Below, in pieces: positions 25,631 to 38,391 of a stretch of 60,000 nt of DNA; position 1 is the stretch's first letter; every line of letters starts with the position of its first letter. The notes under the pieces are model-generated. The model made no database searches. It was given only the letters and a program-made list of their open reading frames with translations, and was not told the origin of the DNA. A program made the position numbers and the translations under genes. This DNA is from Nymphaea colorata (lineage: Eukaryota > Streptophyta > Magnoliopsida > Nymphaeales > Nymphaeaceae), in assembly GCF_008831285.2 (NCBI RefSeq), contig NC_045147.1, positions 11,041,427 through 11,101,426 on the forward strand. Direction: 5' to 3'.

Positions 25631-28600
25631 ATGGGCTTTTCTTGGTCGGCCATCCCCATCTCCATCTTCTCTGCCGTCGTCGGTGGTGTCATCATCCTGT
25701 TGCTCTTCGCCGATTACTTCCGCCGAAGAAGGAGAGACGTCCAAGTGATGGCTTCTGCCGCCACCGTGGCGACAAGCACAGCCAAGCAGAATCAGAAGGC
25801 ATCCTCGTCTTCGAAGCCCCTCCACTCTCGGAAACCCAATGTTAGACCGCATCGCCCTGCCTCCGCGGTGGACAAGGTACGGTCACGCCCGCCGTGACTT
25901 AGCAAATGCCGCTTCTGCGTCCGCTGTCGTAAATTTTGTTTTTTGGGATTAATGATAAGCTGATGATCCTCCATTTGCAGGAGAGCGCCAAGCGCCATCA
26001 CCCGTTGGATCTGAACACTTTGAAGGGCCATGGGGACTCCGTCACTTCTGTCGCTTTCTCTTCCGACGCCCAGTGCTTGGCCACAGGTGGAATCGGCATG
26101 CTTAATTGTTGTCCATTTACTCTTGTTACACCACAATTCTTCTTTATTTTCTGTTGCTCAACACTCTTTCTGCACCATCCACCGTCATGGCGTTTCTACA
26201 GAAAAAAAAGGAGGCGACCATAATCATGATGCCTCCTCCAGGCTCGTGAGAAAAAGAAGTTAGTGTTTGAATGGTTTCGTTGTTGTCGTTGGTATGTTGT
26301 ATCCCCGCGCGTACTTTATGTTTCCTATGGCATCGTTCCGCTGATGGCCTAGGTTCCCTAATAAAAAATTTGCGTCACATAGTAGTGCAATTGTCTTCAG
26401 GATCTTGTTTAGCATTTGAAAAAAATTATCTGGCCCATTTGACTGTCAATGTCACGAGGAACTACCGATGTACGTCTAGTTTGTCGTCTATGATGAATAT
26501 GTATACCTGTCCTCGTACTACTGCTGTAGTGCTGTTGTATGTAACTTCACGCTTTCATTGGTGAGGATGAGAGTCAGACTTCATTATGGAGCAAATGGTG
26601 GAAAAGGAAATCTTGCAGTACATTCGTATGATTGTAAACCAGGCTGTAATTGTCTACTGCAACTAAACTGTGGATACTGTTAACCTACGTAACATCGGCT
26701 TCTGAGGCGATTGAATTAAGATCCAAGGAGAGCTTCAGTTAGAATGTCTACAAGCTGCTCGTCAGACTTCACGAACTCGACTTGTATGTCTTTCTTGGCA
26801 ACTTTTTCTCTAACACAAACCAATTTCAATGTGTTTAGTTCGACACCGGATTGGCGGCCAAATATGTTTCTCCCAAGTTGTTAATCTTAATGTAGGTATG
26901 CCTTGTGGTGGTGTCTTTAGTTCTCTAGTGAGAGATGGTAACCAAACCGTTTCAGGGATAGCTCTAGCCTCTAGCCATGACTTTGTGTTCAGCTTCAGTT
27001 GCTTGACTGAGCAACAGTACGCTGTTTATTAGATCTCCAAGAAGTACTATTTCCTCCAAACATTGATATAGACTGTATGTTGTCTGGGCAACCCGTCCAA
27101 TCTGCATCTGAATAAGCTTTGAAAGTCCAACTTGTGATTTTTTGAGTTTTTAAGGCCATAAAGGAAAGTATATTTAAGATGTCTAAGTATTCGTTTGACA
27201 TGCATCCAATGAATACTGGTTGGCTCATGCACAAATTGATAAGCCTTGTTGATAAATGAGCAGTGGCCAAGCCACGTTGTGGCTGGTGTGGCCAATTGCC
27301 CATACCAGCCTACAAAATTTATATTATTTACACGTAAAAACTTCATTAGTTTTAATTTTTTACATATAAGTGCCCCTTAAAGTTTGAAATTTAAACTTAG
27401 AGTGCCCCTTAGCCAGAAATTTCTGGCTCCGCCACTGAAAGTGAGCAATATTTGGTCTGAGGAGGGGCTCAATTGATACTGTGATATGTAGAGTCATCAT
27501 GTAGCCTTTCACCATCATATATGGAAAGTGAGATATTTGGAGCAGCAATGTAGCTCAACCTTGTCGATTCAAGTCTTGGCTTGAGGAGGTATGGTAACCT
27601 ATGTAGCATTGGTGACAATGTGGATGACGATAAATACAAGGCAGTGGCTACCAAAACAAACTATTTGTTAAAGGAAGTGATAGGCAATGATGATGGAAAG
27701 CCATTATTGTATAATAATCAAGATCTTGAATTTAAGGATCTAATTTGTCAGCCTCCTTGATATATAAATTTTGGTCCTCTCTCTTCTTTGACTATTGAGT
27801 CAAGAAGAACAGAATAGAGAGAGGCTCTTTTTCGTCGATGTAGGTGTTGCTTTGCTAAACCACGTTAAATTTGCTCTTGTTTATTTTTGTTTAGTATTTC
27901 AGATACTTTGTCTTAATAATTAATATATGTTGTGTAGTTTCTATACGTAGAATCATATTTCTAGACAGCTTATTTTCTCACGTTATTTTGGATTTCTTTG
28001 TGAAATCTTATAAGTTTTTCTGTTTTTCAGTTTGTGCTGATGGAGTTGCAAGGGTATTTAAGCTGGATGATGTGATGGGCAAAAGTTTTAAGTATGTATA
28101 TATGAATACATGCTCGTACTGATCGCTTCATTGTTTGGTTTGGTAGTTGGATTGGTAAAGTGGCCTTTTGTAGTTGAAAGGGCATGTCTTGTGGATCTCA
28201 TTGCAGCAGGGTATCACAGAATATATATATATATATACATGAACATTTTTATGTTGGAAATTTGGAATAGATGATTTTTAGAAAAACTGGTTACAACTGA
28301 GGATGTTAATTCTTTCTTCCATGCCTCTCTTATGTTGGAACAGGTTCCTCCGTGTTAATTTGCCTACTGGAACTCATCCTACAGCAGTTACATTTTGTGA
28401 GGGAACCTCATCATTCATTGTAGCTGCGCAGACACTGTCTGGTTCTTCTCTACATATGTACGAAGAAGCAGTTGCTAAAGCTGGCGATGAATCAAAACAA
28501 CCAGCCAAGCTTCCACTTCCTGAAATAAAATGGGAACATGTAAAAGCGCATGAAGGGAAGGCTATTTTAACTCTATCTGGTTCCAAAGCAAGTTATGGTA

Positions 28601-31511
28601 CGGCTGATGGGAGCACAATCGTTGCATCATGTTCAGAAGGTGCTCTTTGATCTTGTAAACATAATTACATTTTTGTGCTGGTACTTGACAAACTTAGTTT
28701 TTGTTTATGTCTTAACTAGTACCATCTCAATATCATCTCTTGGTTGTGGTTCATCGGTGCCCTTATAATGTGGTTGCATGGCACGTAGCCCATGATTGCC
28801 CCCTTTGCAAATGCTCTCTTTCTCCCTTTCTTTCTGAGACAGTGTCAATGTGGTTATTCTTGTGGCAGTATGCTTACATTTGTTTTGGTACCATGGAAAA
28901 CACCGGTGGGTACTTTGAGCATTTCTACAATTGTGAACTTCTTTTCTCTTCTCTCTCTCTCTTTCTCTCTCTTTCGGTGGTTGGTGGTTTGTTATGCAGT
29001 CAACCTGGTTTTGTGTCATATTGTTTAATTTAAGATTCTCATCCAGACCTTGTATGTTTGCAGCATTGTTACACTTATGATTAAGAGGCAAAAACCTTAT
29101 TTGGTTCTTACACAATTTATTTGCATTGTGAGCACTTATTTTCTTTTGACTGATGTTGGCCTATTTACACATTGCAATCACATGATCCACACTTAATTGT
29201 TAAGGCGTTGCCTAGTCCATGCCTAGGCGTGAGTCGACACTCGTCGCCTAAGTCCATCACTTAGGCAACGGGTGTTAGACTTGTGCCTACGTGCACCTAG
29301 GCAGCACGCTTAGTCCATGGGAAGGTGAAAAGTCATCTTCCCTTCAAATTAAAATCCTGTAATTATATTATACACTGTTATACTGTATATACTTATATTA
29401 TTTGCAGGTATATTATATAACTTCTGTTCTTTAAGTACAGTTTGCTATACGTTAATTACATATTCTATATCAACTCATCAAGTGGAAGTTCAGCCATATG
29501 TTAAGCACATATTCTATAAAGTAATAAAACCATGAATTTCTGTATAGATCTTATGTGCTCTAAAGCATATTTTGTGGAACCTATGCCAGCCTTCTTACCC
29601 ATGTTAAAACCTAGGTTTATGGTAAAAATATCAACAATTTCTCATGTTTAGTGCATGTCTAGTAATCAGAGAAATACGTGCAGACCTCACTTCAAGATAG
29701 TTTGATGTTAGAGCTGCAAAGAAACCGTACGAATGATGCAGATGATAGTCCACACATGAAGCATAAAACATTTCCTAAATAACTATGTTAAAAAAATCCT
29801 CTTTGATGCATGCACTTATCTATTCATGGTCATCAAATATTTAGTACACAAGTAAAAAAGTAAAAGTTTGTTAAATATGGGTAAATTTCTTCATCATCAT
29901 TTACAGACTAAGTGCAATTCTTGATTATGGCAACTAATTTTAACTAGATATGTCTTAATTTCAGAAGTGCTCTCAAAGAACTGAAGTGTTGGTAACAGAA
30001 TATAAGTCTGTTAGATATTGGACGCCTTTTTAGGTTTGGTGCGCCTAGACACCTTGACAACTAAGGATCCACAATATGTTTTCTTATAAAGAGACTGTTC
30101 ATGTGATCCACAATGTCCTACATACAAACAGACTGTCTAAGTCATATTTGAAGGGCTTAATCTGAAAACAATGGAAAAGGTTAACAATGGTCAGTTTAGT
30201 TGTCTATACTATAGCATAACAAAAGATTAATGGAGTCAAAACTTATTTTTTTATCCATTCTATGAGTCTGTCACTATTCGTTTCTTTGTCAGGCATCAAT
30301 ATGCAGCAAGAGATTTAGGGTCTCATTCCAATTCATCTAAAGTATTTGTGGCACAAAAATTCATCTTACCTTGAATATAGTGCTTTTGTGCATGTCATTA
30401 GCGGCGGCTAACAGTGCTCTCACTGTGTGGTCTACAGAATAAAATGGATGACAAAAGGCGCTACCATCTTTTTAGCAACGATGATATCTTCACAATTTTA
30501 ATGTGCTGTCTATATCGTTTATCATTTTAGGAGGAGTTGGATGAAAAAAGTTTCTACCATCAACCATAGAAACATAAAAGAGCAGCAGAAATGTGTCTTT
30601 GCAGGCACTGTGTCTGCTTATGTAAGCATGTGGCTCAGATGGAACCACAAATGAGTGTAGGGGTTCCTAAGTTACATGATATGTCTTCATGACAGTAAGA
30701 GATGATGCATATCATTCTGCCAAAACAATATCTATGAATACATTTGGTGCTAGGGAAGCTGTCACTGTTAAACCAAGTTATGTCTTTCAGGAAAATGTGC
30801 AGGATATCAGAAGCTATACGAAAAAATCAAATATGCAGAATTCATCTTGGGTATTTATGAATGGCTCTTTGCTGTGCGAGTTGTCTAATATCTTTTGGAC
30901 AACCTTGGATTAGAAATATGAACTAGTTTGTGCATGAAGATTTGTGAAAGCCACAATCTTGAAAATTGTCAGGCTTTGTGAAGAGGATTCAGTTAGTTGC
31001 ACCTGGAGAGGCCTGAAGTCAAATTTTGCTACATATGTCATAGCATTTTTTGCAGCTGCACATCAATGGGTTAGGTTCAGATCATTTAAGTAAACAGGAA
31101 ATTGTATCTGGTATATCAAGAAGGACGAAACACCTAAACCAGAACCAGTCTGTTTACGCTCCAAATGTACATGGATTGATCAGGTTAGCTGAATCCTATC
31201 CTAGTATGCACATCCTTTCTGGACACAATTAGTGTTTATACACACCATGACTTTGCATGCAGATACTGTCATAGGCGATCAGTCTTGGGAATGTTGGATT
31301 TAATTTTATTTATCCACTTTATGATGTCGATTGCTCATTTGCTGACTTGGGCTCTCTGTTTGAAGGTTGTCATAGTTCCAAGTCTATGACTCACATTATT
31401 ATCTAACATATTTAGTTGTAAAATCTTGGAATTGTGTACAAGAGTTTGTACTTGAGATGATGTTCATGTTTAATTTCTTTAAGACCGTATTTGCCACTGG
31501 ATGGAAAAAGA

Positions 31512-31548
<37 letters not shown>

Positions 31549-34500
31549 AGCTACGTCAGCCCAGCTCCAGAAAGACTTGTATATTTCATTACTTGATTAG
31601 GGTTGAATCCCTGATGATATACATATACATATGTACAATGCTGAACAGGTAGGGTTTATTTATTACAATGACTCAAGACTAATCCACCTGTCCCGGCTGT
31701 ACACTTTTTTATGTAATAACAGTAAGCAAAGTAGAAATATCCAGAAAACAGAAACATAAGAAGAAGGGTCCAACAGAGTCAGATCTGATAACAGACTGAG
31801 ATTTATAGATACACATAAGTGTGCACACATGTTCTCACATGTACACATATGTTGAAAATGTCCATGTTCCTAATCCTCATGTCCTTATTTTGCAAATCAT
31901 GCATGTCTGTTTGTGTATGCCACCTCTATGTTTATGGGCCTTAAGGTATGGATTTATCAAAAATTCACTGCCTAAAGAAGGTTGAACACACTCTTACTCA
32001 GGTACTGATATTAAAATTTGGAATGGGAAAAAGGGGAACCTCTTGAAAGCTGTTGACACAAACCAGCTTAAGAACAACATGGCAACAATTTCTCCAAATG
32101 GACGTTTTTTAGCAGCAGCTGCTTTTACAGCTGATGTGAAGGTTACTTTCTATCTTCTATCTGGTTCTGGTTACACACACACACACATGTATGTATGTAT
32201 ATTTTCACATGCTAGCGGACTTTGAACTTTTCCATGTAGTGCTCTTTATGCAAAAAGTTCACATAATTTGTTGGCATGAATTTGTACTTGAGAAATCACA
32301 TTTGCTTTGCTATCCAAATGTTGTTTTGCATCTCTTTTTTCTTAGGTCAACCAGGCTTTTGGAAGCAATTCGGCAATGAAAGAAAGGTTTGATCATATTT
32401 TTCATAGCTAAATAGCTTCAATATGGAGCATGTGTCAACGTAATACTACTGCTTCTTTGTAGTTTGAAGTTTGGGGAATTACGTTTCATGACATTCTTGC
32501 TCTGCTGTAAACTTGTTGGCCGGCACTGTTATTTTGATCTGCTTAATAGTTCTAATGGACAACACAACTGATGCATATAAATGCAAGTTTTAGCATATTC
32601 TTGCATCTAAATTCTCAAACATTTGCTAAAGTTATTCCTCTATTTGAGTCATCAAGCCTACATTGGGTAGGTAGTGCATATTGGATCAAACATTTAAAGT
32701 TGTCAATTTGTAAACTTTCTGCAAGTTATTCCACAAGATATCAAAATGCTATTTTTAGATTTATGTTGATCTCTCTTGTTTTCCTTGGTAGATATGGGAA
32801 ATAGTTTACGGGAAGGATGGATCAGTAAAGGAGGTTTCAAACGTCATGCAGCTGAAAGGGCACAAAGTAAGCTGTTAAATTTTGTGTATCATGTTAAAAG
32901 TGTGACATTGAACAACATATTTTACTTGGACTTTGGGTTATCCGTTCAAGTCCTTTGATTCCCCTATTGAACCATTAATGGTTTCCTTTCCTGAACTTCT
33001 ACTGTTCTAAAAATTTCGTTATAATGCCAACTGCAAAAATGGTGATACACCAGCTGAAGGCACGGTGGGATGTGTGTGCATGCTTCTGTCTGTGTGGATG
33101 TACACATGCACATGTATCATGTATGTGTACATGCATGTTATCCTTGATGGTTCCCATGTGGTGCATGTGGGCAGTGTGTGTTGCAGAGCATGTATGTGCA
33201 TGCAGCTGCAAGTACAGGTATGTGCCAATGTTAACTACCCGACCTCCTCATCATCTTATTTAAAGAAACCCAAGTTTTTTTTCCCTTTTAATTTGGAAAT
33301 GGTGATTCATGTATTATGACAAAGCTACTGATATCTTTTTAATCGGTTGTAGATGCTGACTTTATGTATTGTGATCAACGCAAGGGCATCTCAATGAGTC
33401 TATTAAATGGGCACATTGAACGTTCTATGTTACTTTGCCTCCCTCAAATGTATCATGTAAAATATGTCAATTACTGTAGAAATAGCAGGTTATGCACAAA
33501 TCATTGTAACAATCTAAGAATTGCAAAGAGCAATAAAATTTATTTGTATTCATAGTGTCTATGGAAGTTTGTATTTTGTAGGTTTTTCTATCTCATGCAC
33601 AAAATAAAATACAGACGCACACAAATGTGACGATCCTACTAAGGCACCTTCCTAATAAAGGAATGCTCCTTGAAGTGGAGCTAAATGCTTAGAAATTAAG
33701 AAGTCAGGGATCTTCTTACGTGAAACTCCTATGGAGGAAGTATGGTTGAGGACTACTTGAGACTGATGCAGGCACACACAAACCTGGACATTCATATGCT
33801 TATAAGTTTATGACAATAACTGGGTGGCTTCTGACTATGAAATGATTACAACAATTTCTTAAGTATGTGAAAGAAAAAAGGAGTTGGTCAATTTATTGGC
33901 AGACATAAAAGGTTGTGTAATGCACAGAGCATGCTGATATTTGTGTTCCTTACTCATGTGCACACACCTGTTCATTACAACAAGAGCACACACCCAGGCA
34001 CACCAGCCACCGTGCATGTTGTCTCTGAGGTTTCGCTGTTGTAGGCCTAGGAGTGAAGTGCTTTACTGAGAAATGTCATGTCATTCTTCACAGTGCAGTT
34101 TAGCTGGCCGCTCTAGATTTTTATCTCTTTTCTAATCGTTCCAATAAGCTTTTATCATATTCTGTGTTCATTGAAAAGGTTCATGTTTTACAAGAAATAA
34201 CCATGTTGCTTTTTTGGACAGAGTGCAGTAACTTGGTTGGGCTTCTTCCCCAACTCAGAGCAGATAATTACCGCATCAAAGGATGGTTCCATCAGAATAT
34301 GGAATATCAATGGTATGCTTGCAACCTTTCAAGTCATGTTGGTTTCTATCTGATTGATACTATGGCATTGATATTTGAGAGTGGTGGCAAAATCTGTTTA
34401 CATGTGGACATTAAATAACCCATATAGGACTGACTAGAGGCTAATTAAAAATACAAGTGCTGGCCCATAACTGTTTAGTTTAAAAATTAATATTTTGTTT

Positions 34501-36697
34501 TGAATTGGTTATTGAGCCAAATAGAGGCTAGCTGAATGTCCAAGTGCTTGGCCACGACTGTTTAACTTGAGAAAATAGTATTTTACCATGAGTGTGCTTG
34601 GTTCTCTGGGAGAGTTGTGGCATTTGGTAGCTTGGTGGTTAGATGTACTTGGTATTTTGAAAACGTGGCTAGATTTTCTTAATGCCAACCCCAAGGAAAA
34701 AATAGTAATGTCTGAACCTACCATTATTCCTACTCATCAATGGGAAGTTGGGAACAAGGGAAAGTGAAAGACTCTTTTTCTTGGGACGTTACTGCACTAG
34801 AGATTATCCGAGTCATAAAAAGAAGTTGAACATTGTCATGAAGGGAGACCAAGAAGGAGAGTTCCTGTCTTGAATATGGAGAAAGTAGGATTAAGTATAC
34901 ATGTAAGTATGGAAGAATGTACTTTGTACTACCATGCATGGTCTACTTCTACGGTGTGGTTGGAGACATCCAGAGAATTGTCAATGAACTTGATATTAGC
35001 AGAGTAGTTAATGGTTTGAAGTTCAAACTTTGAAGGGTCAATTAGGGCTGGAATATAATTAGGGATTCTCAGTGCCATATTAGTAGTTTTGTGCAGCTTC
35101 CTTTATAAACTCTTCTTGTATGGATCTCTCTTTGGCTTACCAAAATTCCTTTTCGTTTAGTTCGGTATCATCTCAATGAGGACCCAAAGACATTGAAGGT
35201 GTTTCCCATTCCACTGCTTGATGCAAGTGGTGCTGTGTTGCATTATGATCGCCTCAGTGTTTCCCCTGATGGAAAGATTCTGGCTGCAACTCATGGTTCT
35301 ACATTACAGTGGCTGTGCATTGAATCTGGAAAAGTGTTAGATACAGCAGAGAAGGCCCATGAAGGTGACACATGTACTTTATTTTGTTGTATCTTTTATA
35401 CTTTGGATAATGTAGGCATCTTTTCTGAAGCTATAAATTCCTCATGCTCTTACTATGCTAATAATGCTGGAAAATGATGTCTTCATAGATTCCATATTCT
35501 CTTAGCATGCTAACTTCGTTTTGTGTATAAGAGCAAAATTTCTTCTTAAATGACCGATCAACTAGAAGAGTATGGCCTGTAAACAATTATGAAGCCACAA
35601 CTAGGCAAACCTTTTTCTTCCTTTTTTTTTGTGAGAATAATGCAGCATTTTCATATTGAGCTCCAATAACAACAGCACATATCTTTCAATAAGATTGTTC
35701 CATGTTGTTTTGATTGCATGGAAGGTGATTTTCTTCTTCAAATGCTTGTTGCAAGTGGCAGCCAAGTATGCTTTTTCATGTCAACATGGGAAGATACGGT
35801 CGCTAATAAAACGGGAAATATAAAACATCTTCCATGTTTATGGAAAATTTATGCACACAGTATTACGGTCAAAATTTGGAGGAGGAATTCCTTGTAGTCA
35901 GTCATGCTTAGATTCTTCCTGTGAAGGTAGGAACTTAGGAACCAATTACTTCCTTGGGTTGCTTTTGCTAGTTGCTTTACGTTGTATGAATGAGCCTTTG
36001 TAGTTTATGATTTTTTATTGGTTCTATTTAGCTGATATTTTGACATGGAAGATAGGAAGACTTCATCCCGTTTTATGTGGAATGCTCCACTTTTGAATGG
36101 TTTGGTTTTCCTTGGGTTTTGCTTATACCATCTTTTGCTTAACCACACCTTCTTTGACATTCAGGTACAATCACTTCAATTGCTTGGGCACCTCATCCAA
36201 TTCCAGCTGGTAATTAACTAAATATTTTTTCTGCTATTATTTGCTAATATCGAAATATTTTTAATCAAATATATTCCTGTTGACATATGGTTTTATACCC
36301 AAGATAGGAGCATCTGAATTTCGATCAAAGGTTTTATAGGAGTCAAGTTTGGATTGTTGCAGTTACAACTTAAAAGTTCCAATATCACTTTAAGACGTAA
36401 AACTTGATTAGTTGAAGAATACATTCTTTAGTTTGTGATTGTATCTTTTCTTCCATAGCGGGCTTTGCCTTCTGATGACCAGAGAGCTACTGTGTGTACT
36501 TTATTCTAGCATATCCCTACTTTGACTGGAGTCTTACCCTGGCATTTTGATTTTGTAAATTTTGGTTGTTGTATATTCATATATCTTTTGACATTATTTC
36601 CTTCTGTGCAGGAGAAGGTTCTGTCTCAGTTTTAGCTACTGCTGGTGATGACAAGAAAGTAAAGCTGTGGGCGACTCCAGCCCTCGTTCCCTCTTGA
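25631..36697 (+). CDS. TBL2-like single-pass WD40-repeat protein
   Basis: Ten exons join in frame to 449 aa: 25631-25876, 25981-26086, 28031-28091, 28344-28639, 32002-32141, 32792-32866, 34222-34312, 35161-35364, 36165-36209, 36612-36697; all GT-AG. Residues 4-29 are hydrophobic (IPISIFSAVVGGVIILLLF) and followed by RRRRR, a signal-anchor pattern; then a Ser/Lys-rich linker and WD40 units from about residue 96 (LKGHGDSVTSVAFSSDAQCL). The block VDTNQLKNNMATISPNGRFL followed by FTADVKIWEIVYGKDGSV and MQLKGHKSAVTWLGFF lines up with animal TBL2 (NTNQMNN..SPCGRF..DVKVWEVCFGKKG), an ER-membrane protein linked to stress signalling and translation. Further units are ASKDGSIRIWN, SVSPDGKILAATHGSTLQW and TAGDDKKVKLW near the C-terminus. 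TBL2-type membership is well supported; its plant role is not known to me. Long introns 2 (1.9 kb) and 4 (3.4 kb) carry repeats. Confidence 0.9.
26720..27660 (-). mobile_element. Degraded copia-type retrotransposon fragment, antisense in TBL2 intron 2
   Basis: Read on the minus strand, broken frames give copia pol landmarks in order: ISLSIYDGERLHDDSTYHSI (about 27530), RPNIAH (about 27450), INKAYQFVHEPTSIHW and VKRILRHLKYTFLYGL (about 27150-27250), AYSDADWTGCPDNIQS and SWRSNKQRTVAQSS (RNase H, about 27000-27120), then KVAKKDIQVEFVKSDEQLVD (about 26750). No LTRs were seen. It is dead, with frameshifts and an insertion at 27261-27437. Confidence 0.85.
27261..27437. mobile_element. hAT-like MITE inserted in the copia fragment
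   Basis: Ends are CAGTGGCCAAGCC and GGCTCCGCCACTG, near-perfect inverted repeats of the CAGKGGCGGAGCC type. Flanks TAAATGAG (27253-27260) and AAAGTGAG (27438-27445) agree at 6 of 8 positions, as expected for an old 8 bp hAT target duplication. The element separates the copia words RPNIAH and INKAYQF. Interior AT-rich, no coding sequence. Confidence 0.75.
29199..30062. mobile_element. Non-autonomous repeat with CCTAGGCG-type ends, copy 2
   Basis: Left end TTGTTAAGGCGTTGCCTAG and right end GCGCCTAGACACCTTGACAA are inverted relatives. The left 150 bp match copy 1 at 6143, sharing GTCGCCTAAGTCCATCACTT and CTTAGTCCATG-like words. It lies in TBL2-like intron 4. Interior AT-rich and largely different from copy 1; target duplication not clear. 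Confidence 0.6.
31515..31544. repeat. (CT)n microsatellite
   Basis: Fifteen CT units in TBL2-like intron 4. Confidence 0.95.
33065..33230. repeat. Alternating purine-pyrimidine TG/CA/CATG-rich stretch
   Basis: Irregular GTGTG, ACATG, CATGTATG and GCATG words run for about 165 bp in TBL2-like intron 6. A similar shorter stretch is at 1795-1885 in a KEULE intron. Cys/Met/His-rich open frames on both strands are by-products. Confidence 0.6.
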
Positions 36698-38337
36698 AGG
36701 TCTAGATTTGAAAAGTTACTCCAGGGAAACTAGCTGCAGACTAACATGATTTGTTAGCTACACCCTGAATCTTAACAGTTACGCCTCTCTTGCATTTTGT
36801 AGTTAGCAGTATAATCATGAATAGAAGAAATTTTCTTCACTAATTTGCACATTTGGTAGCTGGATCTTAATATGGAATATAGTTTGGACTCTGTAAGGCT
36901 CTGTTGAGTCTTCCCGTTCTTGGGAAATCAAAAGAATATTTGTACATGAAAATTTTGATATTTATATAGATTCATTCCTTTGGCTTGTTTGATTTGCATA
37001 GGCAGCTTGTAATTTTAGGTACACTAGCAGGCATGATGGACTGAAGGGTTGAAACTCATGTTTGTGTCACTCCAGATATCTTACTGCATCGATCACTCAT
37101 TCAAAAAGTACATGCAATTTGGGTTACTTGTAGCATGTTAAAACTTCGACTCTGGACAAGTAGACAAGAAATTCATGTCATTTACAATTGAAACTGCATT
37201 TATTGTCTGTATACCAGTAAGGTGCTATTTGCCTTTGTATTCACACATCCATGATATAAAAATGAGTGAGTTGTTTATTGATTTGTCATAGTTACCCGAT
37301 GGCCGAAGATCAACTTTGCACGACGGAATGCTGCTTTTTCTTGAATTCACATGTAGTGGGGAGGCACAGGCGAGGTGTAGTCCATGTGGGAAGATCCTGC
37401 TTGTACGCTTTCGAACTGTCTTGTAGTTTCATGCTTGTCATTCATAAGTCACGGTTTGGCCGTTCCATGTTGCCATGTCCTGCTAATGTTGGCGCATTCG
37501 AGTAAGGGCGGCCTATTCACCCATTGGTCTGAGAAACTACTTTCTGCTATAGTGTTGATGCCCAAGATGGGTGGGCCTCGTGCTGCCATGAAATCATCTT
37601 ATCAAGAAATTTTGGCCACGGCAGGCATTGATCCTGCGCAGAAGTGTTGAATCTCGTTTGCAGGTTCCACGCCATTCACGGTCGTCGACATTAAGCAATT
37701 GCCAATTAGTGCTCGATTGCCGCTCTGGAAGTCCTTACACCCTATTCCTATGCGTCGTACCTAGCCCCCAACTGATGCTATTAGCGGGAACAGGATCATT
37801 TAAGGCCATAGGGTCGATGTAGGTGGAGGACCATTGTTCACGTGGTGGCTTTGATGTTTGTTACGCATGGAAATTGGAAAAAGCCGGTCTGTCCTATTGT
37901 TTTTCATTACCATTCGACTATCCATGTGCTGAGGGTGTGCCAGTGGGTATGGAAGGCACACACACTCTCACACACACACACACACACACACGTGCAACGT
38001 TTGTGGGGTGCACAGCCAAGTTCCGAAAGAACCCCAGATACCCTTCAAAGGAGCACGATGACATCTATATGTATACCTTTTTGACAATAAGTCGTACACC
38101 TATATATTTGTCATGCATGAAAGGTAGTGTTCATGCAGGTTGAACCATGACAACCTGAATGATAAGCTGGGACTCATGGTGCAGCCCTTGATTCTGGTGC
38201 ACTTTCGGTGCTGATGATTTCTCTGGCCAAATTTACCTGCTGGTAGAAGCCTGATCTCTTTAGCTTAAAGTCTCAAATTGGTATGCACCAGCCTTGATTC
38301 ATCCGGATTCCACTTTTGCTTCTCTGAGTGGTGTGCT

Positions 38338-38391
<54 letters not shown>

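Larger units (their letters stand above)
28640..32001 (+). other. TBL2-like intron 4 (3.4 kb)
   Basis: Besides the repeat at 29199-30062 it contains a (TC)n run at 31515-31544 beside a stretch with ACATATACATATG-type words. No coding exon was found here: the preceding exon ends in phase with the exon at 32002, and the joined protein keeps the family pattern across the junction (ASCSEG then TDIKIWN). Confidence 0.65.

Noticed and set aside
32345-32386. Possible extra exon of the TBL2-like gene (flanked by AG and GT)
   Set aside because: The exons at 32002-32141 and 32792-32866 already join in phase and reproduce the family word DVKIWE; adding this segment would break the pattern.
25631-36697. 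SEC12/PHF1-like identity for the WD40 gene
   Set aside because: SEC12-type proteins carry the membrane anchor at the C-terminus; here it is N-terminal, and the NTNQ and KVWE-type words fit TBL2 better.
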